A DNA stretch of 6,543 bases, taken from the NCBI GenBank assembly GCA_900554225.1, contig USGH01000153.1, positions 1 to 6,543 on the forward strand, given 5' to 3'. The notes below the pieces were generated by a model. The model saw nothing but the letters and a program-made list of their open reading frames with translations. It had not been told where the DNA came from and searched no databases. The stretch comes from an uncultured Eubacteriales bacterium. Its GTDB lineage: Bacteria > Bacillota > Clostridia > Oscillospirales > CAG-272. Of the stretch, positions 1-5,069 are shown piece after piece; the first letter of the stretch is position 1; each line of letters starts with the position of its first letter. The translations under genes and the position numbers were made by a program.

Positions 1-1497
1 GAAGCCTACGCAGACTTCAAAAAGCTCGATATCGGCGACATCATCGGTGTGACCGGCACCGTCTTCAAGACAAAGACCGGTGAAACCTCCCTCCACGCCA
101 CAGGAATCACGCTCCTCTCCAAGAGCCTGCAGCCGCTGCCGGAAAAATTCCATGGTCTGACCAATGTGGACACCCGGTACCGGCAGAGATACGTGGACCT
201 CATCACCAATCCGGACAGCCGCGATGTATTCATCAAGCGTTCCCGCATCATCTCCACCAACCGGAAGCGGCTGAGCGTCGGCGGTCTGGAGCGGGTCTAT
301 GAAAACGGCAGAGTAATCCGCAACGAAGGACTGGATACGCGCCACAATCCGGAATTCACCCTCATGGAGCTGTATCAGGCATATACGGACTACCACGGCA
401 TGATGGATCTGACCGAAAATATGTACCGCTATGTGGCAAAGGAAGTGCTTGGCACCACGACCATCACATATAACGGCGTTGAAATGGATCTTGGCAAGCC
501 GTTTGCCAGAATCACGATAGTGGATGCCGTCAAGCAGTATTCCGGCGTCGATTTTCACGAGATCCACACGCTGGAGGAAGCCAGAGCCGCAGCAGACGCG
601 CATCACGTGGCATACGAGGAGCGGCACAAGAAGGGCGACATCCTCAACCTGTTCTTTGAAGCCTTTGTTGAGGAACATCTCATTCAGCCGACGTTCGTCA
701 TGGATCACCCCGTGGAGATCTCCCCGCTGACGAAGCGCAAGCCGGAGGATCCCGACTATGTGGAACGGTTCGAGTTCTTCATGAACGGCTGGGAAATGGC
801 AAACGCATATTCCGAGCTGAACGATCCGATCGATCAGAGAGCCCGTTTTGCCGCGCAGGAGGAACAGTTTGCGTCCGGCGACGAGGAAGCGAACCACACC
901 GATGAGGACTTCCTGAACGCGCTGGAAATCGGTATGCCTCCGACAGGCGGTATCGGCTATGGCATCGACCGGATGTGCATGCTCCTCACCGACTCCGCAG
1001 CAATCCGGGACGTGCTGCTCTTCCCGACCATGAAGCCGCTCGATTCCGACAAGAAGTGTGCCAAGGAAGTTTCGGCTCCTGCGGCGGCTACTCAGGCGGC
1101 TCCTGAAGCCTCCGAAAAAATTGATTTTTCCAATGTGGAGATCGAGCCGCTGTTCCAGGATTTCGTGGATTTTGACACCTTTGCCAAGTCCGATTTCCGT
1201 GCCGTGAAGGTCAAGGAATGCGAAGCCGTGAAGAAGTCCAAAAAGCTCTTAAAGTTCGTTTTGGACGACGGAACCGGCGTAGATCGGGTCATTTTGAGTG
1301 GTATTCACGACTATTACGAGCCGGAAGAGCTGGTGGGCAAGACCTGCATCGCCATCACCAACCTGCCCCCCAGACCCATGATGGGCATTGATTCCTGCGG
1401 TATGCTCATCTCCGCCGTGCATCACGAAAACGGCGAAGAAAAGTTGCATCTGCTGATGGTTGATCCCCATATTCCGGCAGGCGCAAAGCTATACTGA
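1..1497 (+). CDS. lysS: Lysyl-tRNA synthetase (class II), 5'-partial, with internal gap and fused C-terminal tRNA-binding domain
   Basis: Class II LysRS charges tRNA-Lys with lysine using ATP in the cytoplasm. The reading frame is open from base 1, so the gene begins upstream; a GTG at 49 is internal. The visible part is 498 residues. Residues 1-80 match the end of the anticodon-binding OB fold (FKTKTGE, PLPEKFHGL, RYRQRYVDLI). Motif 2 (ERVYENGRVIRNEG, then DTRHNPEF) is at about residues 97-117, the lysine-site segment ANAYSELNDP at about 268, and motif 3 (GGIGYGIDR) at 316-324. The part normally lying between RSRIIST and KRL.VGG, about 49 residues holding motif 1, is absent at residue 87. 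An Ala/Pro-rich linker (about 348-385) leads to an EMAPII/Trbp111/MetRS-beta-type domain (about 390-498; SGIHDYYEPEELVGK, NLPPRPMMG). Family identity is certain. Whether the product is active is doubtful, because of the gap and because several core hydrophobic residues near it are replaced. Confidence 0.95.
   Translation, partial: EAYADFKKLDIGDIIGVTGTVFKTKTGETSLHATGITLLSKSLQPLPEKFHGLTNVDTRYRQRYVDLITNPDSRDVFIKRSRIISTNRKRLSVGGLERVYENGRVIRNEGLDTRHNPEFTLMELYQAYTDYHGMMDLTENMYRYVAKEVLGTTTITYNGVEMDLGKPFARITIVDAVKQYSGVDFHEIHTLEEARAAADAHHVAYEERHKKGDILNLFFEAFVEEHLIQPTFVMDHPVEISPLTKRKPEDPDYVERFEFFMNGWEMANAYSELNDPIDQRARFAAQEEQFASGDEEANHTDEDFLNALEIGMPPTGGIGYGIDRMCMLLTDSAAIRDVLLFPTMKPLDSDKKCAKEVSAPAAATQAAPEASEKIDFSNVEIEPLFQDFVDFDTFAKSDFRAVKVKECEAVKKSKKLLKFVLDDGTGVDRVILSGIHDYYEPEELVGKTCIAITNLPPRPMMGIDSCGMLISAVHHENGEEKLHLLMVDPHIPAGAKLY
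247..330 (+). other. lysS: Junction of an in-frame gap in the lysS catalytic core (motif 1 missing)
   Basis: Aligned by memory to E. coli LysS, the residues here run IISTNRKRLSVGG. In the family, IIST.R is followed by about 49 residues (the GF.EVETP motif 1, the GGAAARPF segment, HHNALD, and LRI.PELYL) before KRL.VGG. The join falls at about 259-270 and keeps the frame. Close by are residues unlike the family consensus: Asn for the Ile after IIST, Ser for the Ile/Val of KRLIVGG, Asn for the Ile of YEIGR, and Ile for the Phe of RVFRNEG. The missing block includes the Glu equivalent to E. coli Glu240, which contacts the lysine substrate. I cannot tell from the sequence alone whether this is a biological deletion or a local assembly error. 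Confidence 0.8.
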
Positions 1498-1520
1498 TCA
1501 CGCAAACGCCTATTGCAGAC

Positions 1521-1560
1521 AGCCCTTGCAGTTCACAATTCTGCAAGGGTTTTGCTTTTT
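1521..1560 (+). terminator. Intrinsic terminator after lysS
   Basis: A perfect 9-bp stem, CCCTTGCAG (1523-1531) with CTGCAAGGG (1541-1549), has a 9-nt AU-rich loop and is followed by TTTTGCTTTTT (1550-1560). It starts 24 nt after the lysS stop, where a Rho-independent terminator is expected, and lies just before the next promoter. Confidence 0.9.
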
Positions 1561-1576
1561 CAAAGCCTGCAATATC

Positions 1577-1605
1577 TTGTCAAATCGTGCCGCTTATGCT
1601 ATACT
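1577..1605 (+). promoter_or_regulatory. Sigma-A-type promoter with extended -10, for the esterase gene
   Basis: TTGTCA (1577-1582) and TATACT (1600-1605) are separated by 17 nt. A TATGC stretch directly before the -10 gives the TRTGn extended -10 element common in Gram-positive promoters. Predicted transcription starts about 1612, giving a short leader of about 25 nt. The 13 nt TATGCTATACTAT (1595-1607) recur exactly in the promoter of the flavoprotein gene on the other strand. Confidence 0.85.
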
Positions 1606-1623
1606 ATAGAAAAGAAAACCAGC

Positions 1624-1629
1624 AGGAGG
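1624..1629 (+). promoter_or_regulatory. Ribosome binding site AGGAGG that decides the esterase start
   Basis: AGGAGG lies 1 nt before the ATG at 1631 and 7 nt before the ATG at 1637. One nucleotide is too close for initiation, so the second ATG (1637) is the likely start and the first Met-Asp pair is not translated. Confidence 0.8.
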
Positions 1630-1636
1630 CATGGAT

Positions 1637-2533
1637 ATGCTTACAAAACTGATCCGCACGCAGACCGCCAAACAGGAGGCACAGCTTGAAAACTGGCTGA
1701 AAACGCGCACGGAGACGATCCCGTTCCCCGCGGACGTGCGCCTATACGAAAATCTCGATTATATGGGTGATGGGCAGATGTGCCATCGCATGGATGTGTT
1801 TGTACCGGCAGATCACACGGACGCACTGCCGCTTGTAATCGATCTCCACGGCGGTGGCTTTTTACTCGGAAAAAAGGAAGCAAATCGACTTTTCTGTGCG
1901 GATCTCTGCAAAAGGGGCTACGTTGTGTTCTGCCCGGAATATCCGCTCTGTCCGGATGCAACCGTTTTTGCCATTCTCCGCACGCTACAGTCTGCCATCG
2001 ACAAAATCTGCGCAACAGCTCCGGAATACGGCGGTGATCCGGCAAGGCTATATCTCTGCGGCGACAGTGCCGGGGCATGGCTGTGCGTATATCTTGCCGC
2101 AATGGAAGCCTGCCCGGAGCTTGCCAATGCCGCCACGATGCAAACAGTGACCAATCATCCTATCCGCGCCATCGGACTCCAAAGCGGAATGTTCTACACG
2201 CGCAGGCTGGACAAAATCGGACTGTTTCTGCCGGGAATGATCTATGGAAAGCACTGGCATCGTCACCCGTTTTCACCATATATGGATCCCGAAAATCCTG
2301 CGCTGCTCCATGCCCTGCCGCCGACATATCTTGTGACCGCCTATGGGGATTTTCTCCGCCACTACAGTCGGGATTTTGCCAAAGCCCTCGATCACGCCGG
2401 AATCCCGCACCGTTTTTGCGACATCACTGCCGATGTAAAGCTGCCCCATGCCTTTCCTGCCATGCTGCCGGAGAATCCGTATGCCCAGAAAGCCAATGCG
2501 GAAATGGCACAGTTTTTCGCTGCTCAGGAATAA
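1637..2533 (+). CDS. Alpha/beta-hydrolase, HSL/Aes-type esterase
   Basis: The gene encodes 298 residues from the ATG best placed behind AGGAGG. HGGGF (residues 71-75) is the oxyanion-hole motif of the hormone-sensitive-lipase/acetyl-esterase family. GDSAG (142-146) is the nucleophile elbow with Ser144. The Asp of AYGDFLR (about Asp238) and the His of LPHAF (about His271) complete a plausible triad. Length is typical of the family, and no signal peptide or membrane segment is seen, so it should act in the cytoplasm on small acyl or acetyl esters. The exact substrate cannot be read from the sequence. It stands alone between a terminator and a convergent neighbour and has its own promoter, so it is probably monocistronic. 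Related annotations such as carboxylesterase or acetyl-xylan/acetyl esterase remain possible. Confidence 0.9.
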   Translation: MLTKLIRTQTAKQEAQLENWLKTRTETIPFPADVRLYENLDYMGDGQMCHRMDVFVPADHTDALPLVIDLHGGGFLLGKKEANRLFCADLCKRGYVVFCPEYPLCPDATVFAILRTLQSAIDKICATAPEYGGDPARLYLCGDSAGAWLCVYLAAMEACPELANAATMQTVTNHPIRAIGLQSGMFYTRRLDKIGLFLPGMIYGKHWHRHPFSPYMDPENPALLHALPPTYLVTAYGDFLRHYSRDFAKALDHAGIPHRFCDITADVKLPHAFPAMLPENPYAQKANAEMAQFFAAQE

Positions 2534-2546
2534 ACCGCTGCTGCAC

Positions 2547-2596
2547 CGGATCGCTACAGAGCTGCCGATCCGTTCCGCTGCATCGACGGCGTTTTT
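2547..2596 (+). terminator. Hairpin pair with T-run after the esterase gene (candidate terminator)
   Basis: Two hairpins lie downstream of the esterase stop. CGGATCG (2547-2553) pairs perfectly with CGATCCG (2566-2572) across a 12-nt loop. Then CGCTG (2576-2580) pairs with CGGCG (2587-2591), with one G-T wobble and a 6-nt loop, and is followed at once by TTTTT (2592-2596). The second has the form of a small intrinsic terminator, but its stem is only 5 bp. Confidence 0.45.
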
Positions 2597-2602
2597 CCAG
2601 AC

Positions 2603-2659
2603 ACAAGCGCGCCCGTATGGGATCCTTCTTCCCGCACGGACGCGCTTGTTATGATTTTG
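2603..2659. terminator. Long hairpin between convergent genes, probable shared terminator
   Basis: ACAAGCGCG (2603-2611) pairs perfectly with CGCGCTTGT (2641-2649). Inside it CCGT (2613-2616) pairs with ACGG (2636-2639), and GGGA (2619-2622) with TCCC (2630-2633). On the plus strand a weak T-rich tail (ATTTTG, 2654-2659) follows. On the minus strand the hairpin lies about 10 nt after the flavoprotein stop but has no clear T-run. It probably ends transcription from one or both convergent genes. Confidence 0.55.
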
Positions 2660-4597
2660 TCATTCCCACCTGCCGAACGTGCGATAGACCTCCTCGAACC
2701 AGGGCTCCTCACACGGGATCGGACGGACCGGATCAAATTGGCTTGTACTGGATGGCAGCGCATCCGGTCGGATCGTCACCGTGGTCGGCTCCACTTTATC
2801 AGAATGTGCGGTATCGGTCGTCCCATTGCCATCGATCAGGTATGACCCGCGCGAATGACCGCCATCCGAGATATACGAGAGCATCGCGGACAAAACGGCG
2901 TATCGCGTGATCAGCGTATCGTAATGGATCGCCAGCACGCGGAGTGCAAACACATCGGCTGCCTTATAGATATGGAAGAAATCGCGAATCGCCACGGCGG
3001 TTTTGTCGCGCAGGGATCGTATCCCGCCTGTATCCCGCAAAAACGCGGCGCAGCGATCCGTCTCCTCCCCCCATTTCGCCATTTCCGCACGTACCTGTGC
3101 TTCCAGCATTCCATCCGGTGCGAGCAATCCGGCAAATCGGCGGGACAACGGCATGGCAATAGACGAACATTCTTTGGGCAGATCACGATACGCATAGGCA
3201 GCCCGTTCCACGGCACGACGGGAGCTGACCTGCGTATTGTTGAGCGCACTGCCGCCCGGTCGCCGGATTCCGAACACACCGGATACCTCACCGCACGGGA
3301 AGAAACGGCGCAGGGTCGGACTTTCGTACCAGATGTCACACTCCAGTCCACCGTTCATATGCTGTGCACAGACGCCAATCTCCAATGGCTCCGTTTCCAG
3401 ATCGATCCCGTGGTCGAGATAAAGCCGATACGCCTTTTCGTTCATGGCGCGCAGACGCAGGATCGGCGTATCCGCAAGCGCACCGCTGTTTTGGAGATAC
3501 GTGTACGCTTCTTCCCCGATAGACGCCGCGCACATCCCGATCCCGTCCGGATTCACGCGGAAATCCATCCACACCCGGCGACCACGGCTTGTCTCCCGAA
3601 AGACCGCCATATCCACCAGTGCGGAGCGGGCGGGAGAGGTCAGCTTTTCCGGAGAGAACGGCCACTCGTATCCCTTGCGGAATACCGCCTGTGCCGCTTG
3701 TTCCCGGCTGCCGAACGATTCCGGCAGAAATTCCCGTGCATCCCCACCGTCTGCGTCTGTGGAGATGTACCGCGGGATCACCTGCTGATAGGAGCCGGAT
3801 ACATTCCAGCGAAACTTGAGCGACGCTGTGCCGTACTGAAACTCCGTCAGATTCGTACCGCGCGCACCGGCATAGAACGGGGTACCGGACGATCCGGTCT
3901 GGCTTTCGGGATAGACGCTTTTGTGATAGAGTGCGCTCGGCCCGCCTGTTGCCCAAAGGATCGCCGGGGAGAGAAAAACGCACAGTCCCGCCGGATTCTC
4001 CGCAGTGACACGGCACGGCGCGATACAGACGATCCCCATTGCCTCCCGTTTTCCATCTCGTTCCCGGGTCAGAATCTCGATGGCGCGGTATCCATCCCAC
4101 CCGCGTACACCGGCTGCTCGCGCCGCGGCTTCCAGCTTTTCCGTCATCACGCGGGAGGTCAGCGGTCCCAGAGAGGTGGCACGGCATTTCTCGTCGTGAT
4201 CGGTCCGGTAGCCGGTGTATTCGCCGTAACGGTCATGCGGGAACGGAACGCCGAGGGACACCAGCCGGAAGAACGCCGCCAGAGATCCGCACGCTTCGGT
4301 CAGGCAGAGATCTCCGTGCATCGCGCCGCAGGAAAAATAGTCCTGTGCCATCTCCATCGCACTGTCCGATCGGAGCGCGGCTGTGGACTGCTTATAATAT
4401 GTCTGTTTATCCGATCCTGTGTTGCGCGAGGTTCCCATGCACACCCCCTCCGTCACGAGATACACCGGCTCCAGTCCCGCCATAACCGCGAGATGCGCAC
4501 CGTTCCATGCCGCAGCCCCACTGCCGACACACAAAAAGCCGCATCTTTCCACCGGGATCGCGCCCGACTGCATTACGGTATCCTGTACCATTTCCAT
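2660..4597 (-). CDS. FAD-dependent oxidoreductase, SdhA/FrdA/NadB superfamily
   Basis: The gene encodes 645 residues from the ATG at 4597 (643 from the ATG at 4591). A Rossmann dinucleotide-binding motif, VGSGAAAWNGA (residues 24-34), is followed by LVTEG (47-51) closing beta-2. Further matches to this flavoprotein family are TGSDKQTYYK (60-69), ATSLGPLTS (140-148), WATGGPSALYHKSVYP (215-230), and the C-terminal FAD-binding segment CAQHMNGG..CGEVSG..RPGGSALN (410-453). A helical domain (about 473-580) and a polar tail follow. The His that covalently binds FAD in SdhA/FrdA is not evident, so FAD is probably non-covalent. There is no Sec or Tat signal, haem motif or iron-sulfur cluster motif, so it appears cytoplasmic. 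The substrate is unknown; family members oxidise or reduce C-C bonds of dicarboxylates and related compounds. No electron-transfer partner gene is adjacent. Confidence 0.9.
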   Translation of the reverse strand: MEMVQDTVMQSGAIPVERCGFLCVGSGAAAWNGAHLAVMAGLEPVYLVTEGVCMGTSRNTGSDKQTYYKQSTAALRSDSAMEMAQDYFSCGAMHGDLCLTEACGSLAAFFRLVSLGVPFPHDRYGEYTGYRTDHDEKCRATSLGPLTSRVMTEKLEAAARAAGVRGWDGYRAIEILTRERDGKREAMGIVCIAPCRVTAENPAGLCVFLSPAILWATGGPSALYHKSVYPESQTGSSGTPFYAGARGTNLTEFQYGTASLKFRWNVSGSYQQVIPRYISTDADGGDAREFLPESFGSREQAAQAVFRKGYEWPFSPEKLTSPARSALVDMAVFRETSRGRRVWMDFRVNPDGIGMCAASIGEEAYTYLQNSGALADTPILRLRAMNEKAYRLYLDHGIDLETEPLEIGVCAQHMNGGLECDIWYESPTLRRFFPCGEVSGVFGIRRPGGSALNNTQVSSRRAVERAAYAYRDLPKECSSIAMPLSRRFAGLLAPDGMLEAQVRAEMAKWGEETDRCAAFLRDTGGIRSLRDKTAVAIRDFFHIYKAADVFALRVLAIHYDTLITRYAVLSAMLSYISDGGHSRGSYLIDGNGTTDTAHSDKVEPTTVTIRPDALPSSTSQFDPVRPIPCEEPWFEEVYRTFGRWE

Positions 4598-4923
4598 ATT
4601 CCCCTCATTTCTGCCGATCTTCCACCCATCGGTCCGCGTTTTCTATGCCCATAGTATAGCATATCCGCACACGGTTTGTAAAGAGCAGGCGGGAATTTTC
4701 CCCTATTGCAGCAAAGCGTGTCCCCCCATGCACCGGGCATGGCAGAGGAAAAGCACTCCCGCAATCCCGAAAATTCCCTATCTATCACCGGCAGCTCTTT
4801 GCTGTTGCATTTGCACAATATCGACCAGGTGTATTGGAAATCTGTCATATGATCATACAGATTCCGGCGCGCAACGTTAAAGATTTTTCGGAATGTTAAA
4901 ATTTGGTCCGTTTCTATTGACAT
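4573..4923 (-). CDS. Possible small hypothetical protein, doubtful
   Basis: An open frame of 116 codons starts at an ATG (4923) with GGGAG 5 nt upstream, crosses the whole divergent intergenic region and ends 25 nt inside the flavoprotein gene in another frame. The product starts MSIETDQILTFRKIFNVARR and has no signal peptide, membrane segment or motif I recognise. Codon use is more AT-rich than in the neighbours (ATA, TTA, ATT). Against it, the flavoprotein promoter and the 88-nt nested inverted repeat lie inside it, and no convincing promoter precedes it. It could be a chance open frame, a small real gene, or the remnant of one. Confidence 0.22.
   Translation of the reverse strand: MSIETDQILTFRKIFNVARRNLYDHMTDFQYTWSILCKCNSKELPVIDREFSGLRECFSSAMPGAWGDTLCCNRGKFPPALYKPCADMLYYGHRKRGPMGGRSAEMRGIWKWYRIP
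4601..4606 (-). promoter_or_regulatory. Ribosome binding site of the flavoprotein gene
   Basis: On the minus strand GAGGGG lies just upstream of two in-frame ATGs, at 4597 and 4591. Its GAGG core (4606-4603) is 5 nt from the first and 11 nt from the second. The first spacing equals that seen for the secreted-protein gene, so 4597 is preferred, though 4591 cannot be excluded. Confidence 0.6.
4653..4682 (-). promoter_or_regulatory. Sigma-A-type promoter with extended -10, for the flavoprotein gene
   Basis: Read on the minus strand, TTTACA (4682-4677) and TATACT (4658-4653) are separated by 18 nt, with TATGC directly before the -10. Transcription should start near 4646, leaving a leader of about 50 nt. 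The -10 region shares 13 identical nt with the esterase promoter. Confidence 0.8.
4691..4778. repeat. 88-nt nested (concentric) inverted repeat upstream of the flavoprotein promoter
   Basis: GGGAATTTTC (4691-4700) is the exact reverse complement of GAAAATTCCC (4769-4778). Inside, ATTGC (4705-4709) pairs with GCAAT (4761-4765), GTG (4718-4720) with CAC (4754-4756), TCC (4721-4723) with GGA (4747-4749), and CCATGC (4726-4731) with GCATGG (4737-4742) around a 5-nt loop. All centre near 4734, giving about 27 bp in one long imperfect hairpin. It starts 8 nt beyond the flavoprotein -35 box. No T-run follows on either strand, so it is not a terminator. It could be a REP-like or MITE-like palindromic unit, a small RNA, or a regulatory site. 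Confidence 0.7.
4836..4865. promoter_or_regulatory. Dyad symmetry, possible operator
   Basis: AATCTGT (4839-4845) and ACAGATT (4857-4863) form a perfect 7-bp inverted repeat around an 11-nt centre that itself contains the palindrome ATGATCAT. Flanking GG (4836-4837) and CC (4864-4865) extend it with one bulged base. It lies about 50 nt upstream of the -35 box of the secreted-protein gene and could be a regulator site. Between it and that promoter are also TTCCG/CGGAA (4862-4866, 4889-4893) and two GTTAAA copies (4876, 4895). Confidence 0.4.
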
Positions 4924-4945
4924 TATATCTCCCGTGATGTATAAT
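4917..4945 (+). promoter_or_regulatory. Consensus sigma-A promoter of the secreted-protein gene
   Basis: TTGACA (4917-4922) and TATAAT (4940-4945) match both hexamers perfectly with the optimal 17-nt spacer. Transcription should start near 4952, which leaves an untranslated leader of about 118 nt before the ATG at 5070. Such a promoter is expected to be strong unless repressed. Confidence 0.92.
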
Positions 4946-5057
4946 GAATATGGATAAAAAGGGATTTTCTCCGTATCCACACGGTGTCGTCACATACAGC
5001 GCACACTCGGTGAACGCCCCGTGCAATACGACAAGGTCCCGATCATTCATGCGTTTT

Positions 5058-5064
5058 AAGGAGG
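5058..5064 (+). promoter_or_regulatory. Ribosome binding site AAGGAGG that decides the start of the secreted protein
   Basis: AAGGAGG lies 5 nt before the ATG at 5070. The same frame is open back to an ATG at 4944, but that codon overlaps the -10 box and upstream of the predicted transcript start, so 5070 is the start. Confidence 0.9.
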
Positions 5065-5069
5065 ATAAC

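Noticed and set aside
1168..1497. A separate free-standing tRNA-binding protein (Trbp111-like) after lysS
   Set aside because: The domain is in the same frame as lysS with no stop between them and no ribosome binding site in the linker, so it is a fusion.
2077..2910. A 277-codon open frame overlapping the esterase end and the convergent region
   Set aside because: It is out of frame with the esterase, runs through the terminator hairpins and into the antisense of the flavoprotein gene, and gives a Cys/Arg/Ser-rich product with no motif.
2855..4654. A 599-codon open frame on the plus strand opposite the flavoprotein gene
   Set aside because: It is antisense to a gene with clear FAD-binding motifs, its product is Arg/His/Pro-rich with no domain, and no promoter or ribosome binding site fits. 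It reflects the codon use of the real gene.
4944..5069. N-terminal extension of the secreted protein to the ATG at 4944
   Set aside because: That ATG overlaps the -10 box and lies before the predicted transcript start. Starting at 5070 gives a normal signal peptide and a well-placed AAGGAGG.
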